DNA of 64,000 nucleotides from CBFHND01 sp965657085. GTDB taxonomy: Bacteria > Pseudomonadota > Alphaproteobacteria > Rhodobacterales > Rhodobacteraceae. The notes beneath the pieces are model-generated. The model was not told the DNA's origin, did no database searches, and saw nothing but the letters and a program-made list of their open reading frames with translations. Positions 1 to 7,305 of this stretch are shown here, one piece after another (the stretch's first letter is position 1; every line of letters begins with the position of its first letter). Where the stretch lies: assembly GCA_965657085.1 (NCBI GenBank), contig CBFHND010000017.1, forward strand, positions 3,580 to 67,579. The letters are read 5' to 3'. Both the position numbers and the translations under genes were made by a program.

Positions 1-148
1 CCTCGTCCGCCTTGAACCGGTGCAGGCCCAGCTTGTCCTCTTCGGCAAAGACGGCGACCGTCTTTTTGCCCATCTCGTTGGCCGCGCGCATGATGCGGAT
101 GGCAATCTCGCCCCGGTTGGCGATCAGGATCTTGGAAAATTCGGTCAT
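1..148 (-). CDS. pyc: Pyruvate carboxylase, N-terminal fragment (cut by window edge)
   Basis: Reading leftward from the ATG at 148, the 49 visible codons give MTEFSKILIANRGEIAIRI and then a stretch with KKTVAVFAEEDKLGLHRFKADE. This is the start of a biotin carboxylase domain. The AEEDKLGLHRFKADE wording is typical of pyruvate carboxylase rather than of acetyl- or propionyl-CoA carboxylase subunits. The enzyme carboxylates pyruvate to oxaloacetate in the cytoplasm with ATP and bicarbonate. The rest of the gene lies to the left of the window, so length and other domains cannot be checked. It lies on the same strand as, and 163 bp downstream of, the hydroxy-acid dehydrogenase gene. Confidence 0.85.
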   Translation of the reverse strand, partial: MTEFSKILIANRGEIAIRIMRAANEMGKKTVAVFAEEDKLGLHRFKADE

Positions 149-311
149 GGCAGCGGTCCCTTTGTCAGGTGGCCTTGGTCAGGTGCGGCAGGGTTTATGA
201 CGTTTACGCAGCGTCGTATACCCGTAGAACTGGGTAGCATGGCCATGTTTGCGCCATCACTGCGACAAAACCGTCATGAGCCGCGCGAGGGTATGGGTCT
301 GCTGCGCGGGG

Positions 312-1451
312 TCAGTCGAGGGCGAAGGTCTTGGGCAGCTTGGCAAGGGTGCGCGCGCCCAATTGGCCCATGTTCGCCTCAAGGTCCTTGCGCAGAAGAT
401 CAACAAGGTGGTCCGGACCCACCGGCCCCAAGGCTGCCAGCGCGTGGTGCCATGCGCGGCCCATCATCACGAAATCCGCCCCCAGTGCCAGCGCCCGAAG
501 GATGTCCAAACCGCCTTCGATCCCACTGTCGAAGATCAGCGGCAGGCCGGTGGCGCGCCGGATGGCGGGCAAGGCTTCGATGGTGGCGGGGGCCGCATCG
601 AATTGACGGCCGGCGTGGTTGGAAATCCAGACCGCATCAACGCCCATGCTTTCAAGCTTCTTGGCGTCGGTGGGCCGCAGGATACCCTTGACCACGAAGG
701 GTCCGTCCCACGCATCGCGCAGCCATTTGACATAGTCCCAGTCGGGGGCCGTGCGCAGCAGGTATCCCACGTGGGCATTGGGCGGCAGGTTCTCGGTGTT
801 GGCGTTGGAATACTTGTCCAGCATCGCCATGTGCGGCATGCCCTTGCGCGCCATGCCCATGGCCCATGCCGGGCGCATGGCGACCTGTGCCATCAGGCGG
901 GGCGTCAGGCGCGGCGGCTGCGTGAGGCCCGACCGGGTCTGACGTTCGCGGCGCGAGGGCACCGGCACATCCACGGTCAGGACCAGCGTGGAGAAGCCCG
1001 CAGCGCGTGCGCGGTTCAACATGTCGCTGCGAATCTCGGTGTCGCGGGGCGGGTACATCTGGAACCACGCGTGTTCGCCCAGGGCATCCGCGACATCCTC
1101 GGGGGCCGCGGCGGCCACGGTCGAGAGGGTATAGGGCATTCCCGCCCGCGCTGCAGCCTGCGCCAGCAGCCGCTCGGCGTCGGGCCACATCAGGCCCGAC
1201 ATCCCCACCGGCGCAACGCCGAAGGGCAGCGGAAGGTCGGCCCCCAGAAAGGTCGTTGAAACATCGGGTTTGAATTCCCCGTGCAGTACCGATGGCATCA
1301 GCCCCACGCGGTCGAGGGCGGCGCGGTTGCGGGCCTTGGTGGCCTCGGCCCCGGTGCCGCTGTCGAGGTATTCCCAGACAAATTTCGGAAGGCGACGTTT
1401 GGCACGGGCGCGCAGATCGGACAGGGCGGGATATTTGGCGTGCAGATCCAT
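312..1451 (-). CDS. FMN-dependent alpha-hydroxy-acid dehydrogenase (LldD family)
   Basis: About 379 residues forming one TIM-barrel of the L-lactate dehydrogenase/glycolate oxidase family, which oxidises 2-hydroxy acids to 2-oxo acids through FMN. The active-site signature is visible near residue 265 as SNHAGRQFD, which supplies the catalytic His and the carboxylate-binding Arg. A phosphate-binding segment follows, DSGIEGGLDILRALALGA, then MMGRAW. In most family members that segment reads DGGIRRGxD, so this protein has lost an Arg there and the substrate cannot be named. I start at MDLHAKYP (1451); an in-frame ATG at 1481 would add ten residues and neither has a convincing Shine-Dalgarno. Pyruvate carboxylase lies downstream on the same strand, so lactate-to-pyruvate use is plausible but is inference. 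Confidence 0.8.
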   Translation of the reverse strand: MDLHAKYPALSDLRARAKRRLPKFVWEYLDSGTGAEATKARNRAALDRVGLMPSVLHGEFKPDVSTTFLGADLPLPFGVAPVGMSGLMWPDAERLLAQAAARAGMPYTLSTVAAAAPEDVADALGEHAWFQMYPPRDTEIRSDMLNRARAAGFSTLVLTVDVPVPSRRERQTRSGLTQPPRLTPRLMAQVAMRPAWAMGMARKGMPHMAMLDKYSNANTENLPPNAHVGYLLRTAPDWDYVKWLRDAWDGPFVVKGILRPTDAKKLESMGVDAVWISNHAGRQFDAAPATIEALPAIRRATGLPLIFDSGIEGGLDILRALALGADFVMMGRAWHHALAALGPVGPDHLVDLLRKDLEANMGQLGARTLAKLPKTFALD

Positions 1452-1584
1452 GGCGCCATGTGAGGCAAGCGCCCGGATCATGTCCAGATGCTTTCTGAAT
1501 TCGCGACAAGTTCAATCATTTTTTAATTGTCTTTTCGCAATGTCGGAATCATCGCAACAGATGCTCACCAACGGAGACCAGCAC

Positions 1585-2097
1585 ATGCAAGCCCTCATCA
1601 TTGACACCGAAGTATCCCGACTTGACCGCAGCCTGATCGCACTGATGGAGGCAGGTGTTCAAGTGACGGGCACCGGTAGCATCCGGGTGGCGGAAACCTG
1701 TATTTCACGCATGTGCGTCGATCTGCTGATCGTCGAGAAAAGCACGCTGGGCGATTCGCTGGGGGACACGATCGGCATGGCGGAAGAGCGCAATGCGAAC
1801 CTGGTGACGATCCTGCGCACCAACGATGTGAGCGGGGATCAGGACGCGCTGACGCCGCATTTCCCGTCTCTGCACTGTGTTGTGGGGTTGGACGTGATGA
1901 ACAGCGTGGCGCTGAAAATCGGGTTGGCATCGCTTTATGCAATGACGCGCAGCCCCGCGATGGCTGAGGACCGGAGCGCTGTGCCAGCGATGCCGCAGGC
2001 CTCCAAACTGATCCAGCGGCCACAGACGCCGATGTACAAGTCACCGATTGCCACCCGCGTGGCGGCCCCGCTGCCGTCGCTGGCCGAAGCTGTGTAA
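1585..2097 (+). CDS. Pseudo-receiver (degenerate response-regulator domain) protein
   Basis: A 170-residue protein. The ATG at 1585 has GGAG about eight bases upstream (1573-1576), which decides the start. Residues 1-115 have the alternating strand/helix pattern of a CheY-like receiver (QALIIDTEV, VDLLIVEKS, ANLVTILR). The phosphoacceptor Asp expected after the third strand is Glu51, and the conserved Lys near the fifth strand is not evident. Residues 120-170 are a low-complexity Pro/Ala tail. It therefore looks like a non-phosphorylated, possibly constitutively active-like partner protein. It is transcribed divergently from the dehydrogenase gene. No output domain is present, so what it binds is unknown. 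Confidence 0.6.
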   Translation: MQALIIDTEVSRLDRSLIALMEAGVQVTGTGSIRVAETCISRMCVDLLIVEKSTLGDSLGDTIGMAEERNANLVTILRTNDVSGDQDALTPHFPSLHCVVGLDVMNSVALKIGLASLYAMTRSPAMAEDRSAVPAMPQASKLIQRPQTPMYKSPIATRVAAPLPSLAEAV

Positions 2098-2130
2098 TGC
2101 TGCCATGTCCTTGCGCCGACAGGGCGTGAG

Positions 2131-2145
2131 GAACATAGCAGGAAC
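2131..2145 (+). promoter_or_regulatory. LexA box (alphaproteobacterial type) before uvrD/pcrA
   Basis: The sequence is GAAC, seven bases, GAAC, which read on the other strand is GTTC-N7-GTTC, the LexA operator known from alphaproteobacteria. It sits 40 bp before the helicase ATG, where bound LexA would block transcription. That places the helicase in the SOS response by inference. Confidence 0.6.
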
Positions 2146-2184
2146 AGCTTTCGCTTTGCCGTGGGCCACGCTATGGTGTGGCCC

Positions 2185-4539
2185 ATGAGCAGTTTCGATG
2201 AAATGGACGCCTTCGAGGGCGCATCCCTGTCCGCGCGCGCCATGGCGGCGCGGCCGCAACCCTATCTTGATGGATTGAACCCCGCCCAACGCGCAGCGGT
2301 GGAGCAGATGGATGGCCCGGTTCTGATGCTGGCAGGGGCGGGTACGGGCAAGACACGGGCGCTGACCGCGCGCATCGTGCATTTGCTGAACACGGGCCGT
2401 GCGCGGCCCAACGAAGTTCTGGCAGTGACCTTTACCAACAAGGCCGCGCGCGAGATGAAGAACCGGGTGGGCCAGATGCTGGGCCAGCCGGTTGAGGGGA
2501 TGCCGTGGCTGGGTACGTTCCATGCCATCTGTGTCAAACTGCTGCGCCGTCACGCCGAACTGGTGGGGCTGAAAAGCAATTTCACGATTCTGGACACTGA
2601 CGATCAATTGCGCCTTCTGAAGCAACTGGTCAGTGCCTCGGGCATTGATGACAAACGTTGGCCCGCGCGCCAGCTTCTGAGCATCATCGACGGCTGGAAG
2701 AACCGCGCGCTCACGCCCGACAAGGTGCCAAGCGCGGATGCAGGGGCCTACGACCACAAGGGCGTGGAGCTTTACGCCCAGTACCAGCAACGCCTGAAAG
2801 AGCTGAACGCCACCGATTTCGGCGACCTGCTGCTGCATATGGTCACGATCTTTCAGACCCACGAGGACGTGCTGAAGCAATACCAGCGCTGGTTCGCCTA
2901 TATCCTGGTGGACGAATACCAGGATACCAACGTGGCCCAATACCTTTGGCTGCGCCTTCTGGCGGGGGGGCACAAGAACATCTGCTGCGTGGGCGATGAT
3001 GACCAGTCGATCTATGGCTGGCGCGGCGCAGAGGTGGGCAACATCCTGCGGTTCGAAAAGGATTTTCCCGGCGCGCATGTGGTCCGGCTAGAACAGAACT
3101 ACCGCTCAACCCCGCATATCCTGTCAGCGGCCTCGGGTGTCATTCGCGGCAACGAGGGGCGGTTGGGCAAAGAGCTTTGGACCGACGCCACAGATGGCGA
3201 AAAGGTACGCCTGATCGGCCACTGGGACGGCGAGGAAGAAGCCCGCTGGATCGGAGAGGAGATCGAGGCCGCGCAATCCGGCACCCGCGGCGTGCGCGCG
3301 ATGTCGCTGGACGACATGGCGATCCTTGTGCGCGCGTCCCACCAGATGCGCGCCTTTGAGGATCGGTTTCTGACCATCGGCTTGCCCTACCGCGTGATCG
3401 GCGGCCCACGGTTCTACGAGCGGATGGAGATCCGCGATGCCATGGCCTATTTCCGCGTGGTGGTGTCGCCGGACGACGATCTGGCCTTCGAGCGGATCGT
3501 GAACACGCCCAAACGCGGCCTTGGGGACAAGGCACAGCAGACGATCCAGATCACAGCGCGCGCCAACGGCGTGAACCTTGTGGAGGGCGCGCGGCTGGCG
3601 GTCGAAGAGGGGCTGATCAAGGGCAAGGGCGGCACGGAGCTGCGCCTGCTGGTCGAAAACATCGCCCGGTGGACACGGCTGGTCGGGTCCAAGGACATGA
3701 CCCACATGGAACTGGCCGAGGTGATCCTCGACGAATCCGGCTATACCGGCCATTGGCAGAACGACAAGACACCCGAAGCGCCGGGGCGGCTCGAAAACCT
3801 CAAGGAACTGGTCAAGGCGCTCGAGCAATTTGAGAACCTGCAAGGGTTTCTCGAACACGTCAGCCTGATCATGGACAACGAACAGGAAGGTGAAGGGGCC
3901 AAGATCAGCATCATGACCCTGCACGCGGCCAAGGGGCTGGAATTTCCCATGGTGTTCCTGCCCGGCTGGGAAGACGGGCTTTTCCCCTCGCAGCGCAGCA
4001 TGGATGAAAGCGGCATCAAGGGGTTGGAGGAAGAACGCAGGCTGGCCTACGTGGGCATCACCCGCGCCGAAGAGGTCTGTACCATCTCGTTCGCTGCTAA
4101 CCGCCGTGTGTTTGGTCAATGGCAGAATTCCCTGCCGTCGCGGTTCATCGACGAGTTGCCCGAAGAACATGTGGATGTTCTGACCCCGCCGGGGCTTTAC
4201 GGTGGCGGCTATGGTGCGGCCGGGATGCAAGGCGCAATGCAGTCCAACCTGCACGACGCAGCGGCAGAGGCGAATGTCTACAACTCGCCCGGTTGGCGGC
4301 GGCTTCAGGCGCGCAGCGCCGAACGGCCCATCAGCCAGCCGCGCGAAACGCGCAATTCGGTGATCGACCTTGATGCGGTCAGCAGTTTCACCGTGGGCGA
4401 GCGGGTGTTTCACCAGAAGTTCGGCTATGGCGCGGTCATTGGCATTGAAGGTGACAAGCTGGAGATCGAATTTGAAAAGGCCGGCACCAAGAAGGTGATT
4501 GCAAAGTTCATTTCGGGCACCGACGATATCCCGTTCTGA
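2185..4539 (+). CDS. uvrD: ATP-dependent DNA helicase UvrD/PcrA
   Basis: A 784-residue superfamily 1A 3'-5' helicase, close to the family's usual length. Motif I is GAGTGKT at residues 51-57. Motif II is VDEYQDTN near 238, motif III GDDDQSIYGWRGA near 270, and later TLHAAKGLEFPMVF and YVGITRAEE carry motifs V and VI. The C-terminus (VFHQKFGYGAVIGI onward) is the Tudor-like tail seen in PcrA and UvrD. The enzyme unwinds DNA in nucleotide-excision and mismatch repair and removes RecA or stalled polymerase. The start at 2185 is the ATG directly before MSSFDEMD; an upstream in-frame GTG at 2161 would add eight unlikely residues. A LexA-type box lies 40 bp upstream. The gene ends 10 bp from the convergent ECF41 sigma gene. 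Confidence 0.93.
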   Translation: MSSFDEMDAFEGASLSARAMAARPQPYLDGLNPAQRAAVEQMDGPVLMLAGAGTGKTRALTARIVHLLNTGRARPNEVLAVTFTNKAAREMKNRVGQMLGQPVEGMPWLGTFHAICVKLLRRHAELVGLKSNFTILDTDDQLRLLKQLVSASGIDDKRWPARQLLSIIDGWKNRALTPDKVPSADAGAYDHKGVELYAQYQQRLKELNATDFGDLLLHMVTIFQTHEDVLKQYQRWFAYILVDEYQDTNVAQYLWLRLLAGGHKNICCVGDDDQSIYGWRGAEVGNILRFEKDFPGAHVVRLEQNYRSTPHILSAASGVIRGNEGRLGKELWTDATDGEKVRLIGHWDGEEEARWIGEEIEAAQSGTRGVRAMSLDDMAILVRASHQMRAFEDRFLTIGLPYRVIGGPRFYERMEIRDAMAYFRVVVSPDDDLAFERIVNTPKRGLGDKAQQTIQITARANGVNLVEGARLAVEEGLIKGKGGTELRLLVENIARWTRLVGSKDMTHMELAEVILDESGYTGHWQNDKTPEAPGRLENLKELVKALEQFENLQGFLEHVSLIMDNEQEGEGAKISIMTLHAAKGLEFPMVFLPGWEDGLFPSQRSMDESGIKGLEEERRLAYVGITRAEEVCTISFAANRRVFGQWQNSLPSRFIDELPEEHVDVLTPPGLYGGGYGAAGMQGAMQSNLHDAAAEANVYNSPGWRRLQARSAERPISQPRETRNSVIDLDAVSSFTVGERVFHQKFGYGAVIGIEGDKLEIEFEKAGTKKVIAKFISGTDDIPF

Positions 4540-4549
4540 TGCCGCCGGT

Positions 4550-5425
4550 TCAGTGCAGTGTCCAATCGGGCAACTTGTCCGGGTTGCGCTGCGTGTAGAG
4601 CCAACCGATTTCGTGGCCTACATGTCCATACGCGCAAATGATGGACTCCACAACGCCGTCCTGAAACCACGCCAAGGCAGGTGTGCCGTTGGCCATGCAG
4701 GCGCGCATGCCATTTGCAGGGCCCGACCGCTCAAGCACGGACAGGGACACATGCACGATTTCCGCGGGCCCGACCAAAGGACGCCGCGCGGCACGGCGCT
4801 TGGCCCCACCATCGCTGATGGCGATGGCGTCGGCTGCAAAGCAGGCGCGCGCGGCATCGACATCTGCCATCGCCAACGCAGTCACGAGCGGCGCAAGGTC
4901 TATGCCACTGCCGCTGCCCAACTTGGCAACATCATTGCGTGTCGCCGCAAGCTTGGCGTGGGCGCGCGATACCATTTGGCGCGCGGCAGCCACCGAACAG
5001 CCCAGAGTGCACGCGATATCCTCGTAACTGTCGTCAAAGGCCTCTCGCAGCACAAAGGCAGCCCGTTGCCTTGGCCCCAGAACGTCCATGGCCCACAACA
5101 AGGCCAGTGAACATTCCTGTGCCAGTGCCAAATGCGCCTCTGCCGGATTGTCCTGTGTCGACACGATGGGTTCGGGCAGCCATGGACCGACATAGACTTC
5201 ACGCCGCGCCCGCGCGCTGCGCAACTCGTCCAGGGCAAGGTTGGTGACCACCCGCCGCAACCACGCAGACGGGATTGCAATCTCTTGTTGTCGGGCAGAC
5301 GACAGCCGTATCCACGCCTCTTGCACGATGTCTTCGGCGGCACTGACCTCGCCGAGCATGCGGTAGGCCAACGCAATCAGCTTTGGCCGTTCATTTTGGA
5401 AAAGCTGCTGGGACATGAATGTCAT
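4550..5425 (-). CDS. ECF41-family sigma factor with fused SnoaL-like regulatory domain
   Basis: A 291-residue extracytoplasmic-function sigma factor. Sigma-2 covers about residues 8-75 and sigma-4 about 100-160. Between and after them are the three marks of group ECF41: WLPEP at 82-86 in the linker, DGGAK at 205-209 (family DGGGK) and NPDKL at 281-285 in a C-terminal SnoaL/NTF2-like extension. In this group no separate anti-sigma factor is known and the extension itself tunes activity; that is family knowledge. The ATG at 5425 overlaps the stop of the preceding gene as ATGA, so translation is probably coupled. It is the last gene of a three-gene operon whose promoter carries the ECF41 consensus, implying autoregulation. 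The inducing signal is unknown. Confidence 0.92.
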   Translation of the reverse strand: MTFMSQQLFQNERPKLIALAYRMLGEVSAAEDIVQEAWIRLSSARQQEIAIPSAWLRRVVTNLALDELRSARARREVYVGPWLPEPIVSTQDNPAEAHLALAQECSLALLWAMDVLGPRQRAAFVLREAFDDSYEDIACTLGCSVAAARQMVSRAHAKLAATRNDVAKLGSGSGIDLAPLVTALAMADVDAARACFAADAIAISDGGAKRRAARRPLVGPAEIVHVSLSVLERSGPANGMRACMANGTPALAWFQDGVVESIICAYGHVGHEIGWLYTQRNPDKLPDWTLH

Positions 5426-5958
5426 GCCCGCAGGGTTAGCATGTCGTCCGCATCGCCGAAATGCAGCTTTTGGCACGTGTGCCCATAGCCCAGCCCCCGT
5501 TTCAAAACCGGGTACACACGTCCGGCAGACGCGGGGATCGCGGCCGCGACGACGGCTTTGGGTCCATGTGCGGCCTCGATTTCGGCGCGCAATTCATCAA
5601 GCTCGGGCGCATCCGTGATTGCCGCCATGGCAAAGCGATACCCCAGACCAACCTTTCCTGCCTGGTCAAAGCGCCCTTCGACACAGGCGCGCATTTCATC
5701 AGCGCAAACCCCGGACTTGCGCCCCATGTCGATGACAAGCTGCGTGCAGGGACCGCAATCGCCTTCAAAGGTTGATGCAAGTAAAGCGCCCACCGCGATC
5801 GGCTCTGCGCCCTTGGGGGCTGGAAAGCGTGTGTACCATCCAAACGCCAGCATCCGGCTGGACGCGCCCGCCGCGATCATCGGGTCAAGGTAGGCGGGGT
5901 CATAGCTGAAATCACGACGCAACTGACGGGCAAGGGTTCGCAACAGAAACTTCATCAT
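5422..5958 (-). CDS. AhpD/carboxymuconolactone decarboxylase-like protein of the ECF41 operon
   Basis: A 178-residue helical protein with a CGPC motif at residues 68-71 (GDCGPCTQLV), the redox-active CxxC arrangement of the AhpD/CMD fold. It is longer than the single-domain CMD proteins of 110-150 residues. In ECF41 loci across bacteria the sigma gene is accompanied by a carboxymuconolactone decarboxylase, oxidoreductase or epimerase gene, and this one fits the first class. A thiol-based peroxide or alkylhydroperoxide-related role is possible, but the substrate is not known. ATGA overlaps join it both to the membrane-protein gene before it and to the sigma gene after it. Two ATG codons stand in tandem at 5958 and 5955. 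Confidence 0.8.
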   Translation of the reverse strand: MMKFLLRTLARQLRRDFSYDPAYLDPMIAAGASSRMLAFGWYTRFPAPKGAEPIAVGALLASTFEGDCGPCTQLVIDMGRKSGVCADEMRACVEGRFDQAGKVGLGYRFAMAAITDAPELDELRAEIEAAHGPKAVVAAAIPASAGRVYPVLKRGLGYGHTCQKLHFGDADDMLTLRA

Positions 5959-6344
5959 GTGGTGGATCCTTTCAGGTCTCTTATGGAACAGGCGGCCCAA
6001 AGACCGGCCCATGCCGGGGCTTGCAGCAGTGTCAGGTTGATAAGGGCCACGGTGTCCGCCGGGGTTCCGCGTTGGACCCAGACGCCAACATGCAAAACCG
6101 CGTGCAAGACGGGCCATGCTGCGCCGTACAGGGCCACCGGGTTTTGTCGCACCCGCGCGCCGTGCCACATCGCCAATCCAGACACGAGAAATGCCAAGGC
6201 GATGTCGCGTACAAAGTGTTGGTTGTAACCTCCCATGTCGGCGACGCCGGGCGTGTTGAGATACCAGTAATGTGGCGCAAACCACATGATCAAAGCGGCG
6301 AAGACATGCATCGCGCCAATTGCGTACAGAAGATTTCGTGCCAT
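5955..6344 (-). CDS. Small four-helix membrane protein, first gene of the ECF41 operon
   Basis: A 129-residue protein with four hydrophobic segments, for example LLYAIGAMHVFAALIMWFA near the start and LINLTLLQAPAWAGLWAA near the end. It is mostly membrane with short loops and has no motif that I can name. GAGGG lies just before the ATG at 6344. It is the promoter-proximal gene behind an exact ECF41-type promoter, with about 30 bases of leader, and its stop overlaps the next start as ATGA. Its position makes it a candidate sensor, transporter or target of the sigma factor at the inner membrane, but nothing in the sequence decides between these. Confidence 0.75.
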   Translation of the reverse strand: MARNLLYAIGAMHVFAALIMWFAPHYWYLNTPGVADMGGYNQHFVRDIALAFLVSGLAMWHGARVRQNPVALYGAAWPVLHAVLHVGVWVQRGTPADTVALINLTLLQAPAWAGLWAACSIRDLKGSTT

Positions 6345-6376
6345 CGGGCCCTCGTTGGTTGCGGTTCTATGAACAA

Positions 6377-6403
6377 GACGGGGCGGCGGGCCGGTTTGTG
6401 ACA
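6377..6403 (-). promoter_or_regulatory. ECF41-dependent promoter (TGTCACA-N16-CGTC)
   Basis: On the minus strand TGTCACA (6403-6397) is followed after exactly 16 bases by CGTC (6380-6377). This is the published ECF41 consensus in both elements and spacing. It lies about 33 bp before the first ATG of the operon that encodes the ECF41 sigma factor, so it is very probably the autoregulated operon promoter. Confidence 0.82.
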
Positions 6404-6489
6404 TCGCACCTGAAAGAAATCTGGCGCACCGGGAGTTTGCCAAGTCGTTTTCGCGCTTGCGGCATGAATGCCGCACTCCTAGTGTGAAG

Positions 6490-6667
6490 GTCCAAGGTGC
6501 CGCCCCATGGGGGGCGGAGAATTGGGAAGCCGGTGCAAATCCGGCGCTGCCCCCGCAACGGTGAGGGTGGGACGAGCCAGGCCAAACCACTGAAGCGCGC
6601 GCTTTGGGAAGGGGTCCGGTTCAGGTGTTCGCACCGCCCGCCCCGAGCCCGGAAACCAGCCTTGGAC
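6490..6667 (+). ncRNA. Cobalamin riboswitch (AdoCbl/B12 element)
   Basis: The conserved core is present in order: GGGAAGCCGGTGCAAATCC, then GCTGCCCCCGCAACGGTGA, and the B12-box region GAGCCCGGAAACCAGCC. The closing P1 stem is perfect over eight pairs, GTCCAAGG at 6490-6497 with CCTTGGAC at 6660-6667. Such elements bind adenosyl- or methylcobalamin and usually repress B12 synthesis, uptake or B12-independent isozyme genes. Here the only same-strand reading frame downstream is a small unknown ORF at 6785. No clear terminator follows, so control of translation start is more likely. Confidence 0.92.
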
Positions 6668-6784
6668 AAACGTGGATCGCGGGTGGCGATGGGGCGGCGT
6701 TGTGCAGGCCCCGGGTTTGCAAGGTGCCACATGTCCTTTTGCCTGCCGCCAGCAATCGTCACGGGCGGTGACGGAAAGGACAAG

Positions 6785-7066
6785 ATGATCGTTGCAAAAA
6801 TAATGGCGGGGCTCGCCGATCTGGATGCAGCCGGAACCGAAGGCACGCAAGCCGCGCGCGCAGGATTCCTGGAGTGGGTGATGACGCTGGAGGCCGGGGC
6901 GGTTCCACGACAGGCGGCGCAGGATGCGCTGCGCGGGATGGGGGACGCGGCGGGCCATGGGCCTGCGGTTGCGGCCTTCCGTGCCCATATCGAGGCGGCG
7001 ACGCGGCCATGCCCGGCACCACATCGCCGAGGCGGGGCGGCCGCACGGCGCGCAACGCTGCACTGA
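6785..7066 (+). CDS. Small protein of unknown function behind the cobalamin riboswitch
   Basis: A 93-residue frame. The ATG at 6785 follows GGAAAGGA with good spacing, and it begins 118 bp after the riboswitch. Residues 1-75 look like a soluble helical protein (GFLEWVMTLEAGAVPRQAAQ, then HGPAVAAFRAHIEAAT). The last 20 residues are Arg/Ala-rich and could be the product of a frameshift, because another frame stays open over the same DNA to 7131. I do not recognise a family. As the only frame in reach of the riboswitch on this strand it is the likely regulated gene, unless the element is a remnant of a lost operon. It converges with the DUF1127/hairpin unit. Confidence 0.45.
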   Translation: MIVAKIMAGLADLDAAGTEGTQAARAGFLEWVMTLEAGAVPRQAAQDALRGMGDAAGHGPAVAAFRAHIEAATRPCPAPHRRGGAAARRATLH

Positions 7067-7080
7067 ACCTGCGGCCATAC

Positions 7081-7124
7081 AAAAAGAAAAAAGCGACGGC
7101 CCCGGGAGGAGGTGGGACCGCCGC
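7081..7124 (-). terminator. Intrinsic terminator formed by the fourth CCUCCUCCC hairpin
   Basis: GCGGCGGTCCC at 7124-7114 pairs with GGGGCCGTCGC at 7103-7093, with two G-U pairs. The loop holds CCTCCTCCC. A run of T with one C follows over 12 bases. This is a strong Rho-independent terminator for the DUF1127/sRNA transcript. Confidence 0.8.
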
Positions 7125-7294
7125 CTTGTAGCGCAGCGCCACTCAGGGAGGAGGAGGAGCGGAAGCTGCGATCTGCGAACGCCCGGACAGGCGTTTTATG
7201 TGTGCACCACTTGGTGCGGTGTTTGCCGGCGACACCCGGGAGGAGGTGGATGCCGCCGCCGAAATGCAGGCGCGAAAGGGAGGAGAAGCGCCTG
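7081..7294 (-). ncRNA. Array of four CCUCCUCCC stem-loop sRNAs (CcsR1-4-like)
   Basis: Downstream of the DUF1127 gene on the same strand lie four hairpins, each showing a CUCCUCCC-type motif in the loop. In order of transcription they are 7294-7267 (stem CAGGCGC/GCGCCTG), 7260-7228, 7169-7133 (stem GCAGC plus CCGCTC) and 7124-7093. The motifs read on the plus strand as GGGAGGAG at 7278, 7238, 7146 and 7104. The fourth hairpin is followed by a T-rich run at 7092-7081 and doubles as an intrinsic terminator. The arrangement matches the four CcsR sRNAs cotranscribed with the DUF1127 gene ccaF1 in Rhodobacter sphaeroides, which carry a ribosome-like anti-Shine-Dalgarno loop and act in stress adaptation. 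Homology is inferred from layout and motif. Confidence 0.85.
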
Positions 7295-7305
7295 ATCTCA
7301 TCTCG

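Noticed and set aside
652..1515. Long open frames opposite or out of frame with real genes (for example 652-1515, 2041-3078, 3124-4413, 33805-36633, 59724-62117)
   Set aside because: They arise from third-position GC bias in high-GC genes. Each lies over a clear conserved gene, has no ribosome site, and its translation is rich in Arg/His/Pro/Gly without family features.
6874..7131. Alternative frame MGDDAGGRGG over the riboswitch-linked ORF
   Set aside because: Gly/Arg-rich and without a ribosome site; it covers the sRNA terminator. It remains relevant only as a possible frameshift product of the 6785 frame.
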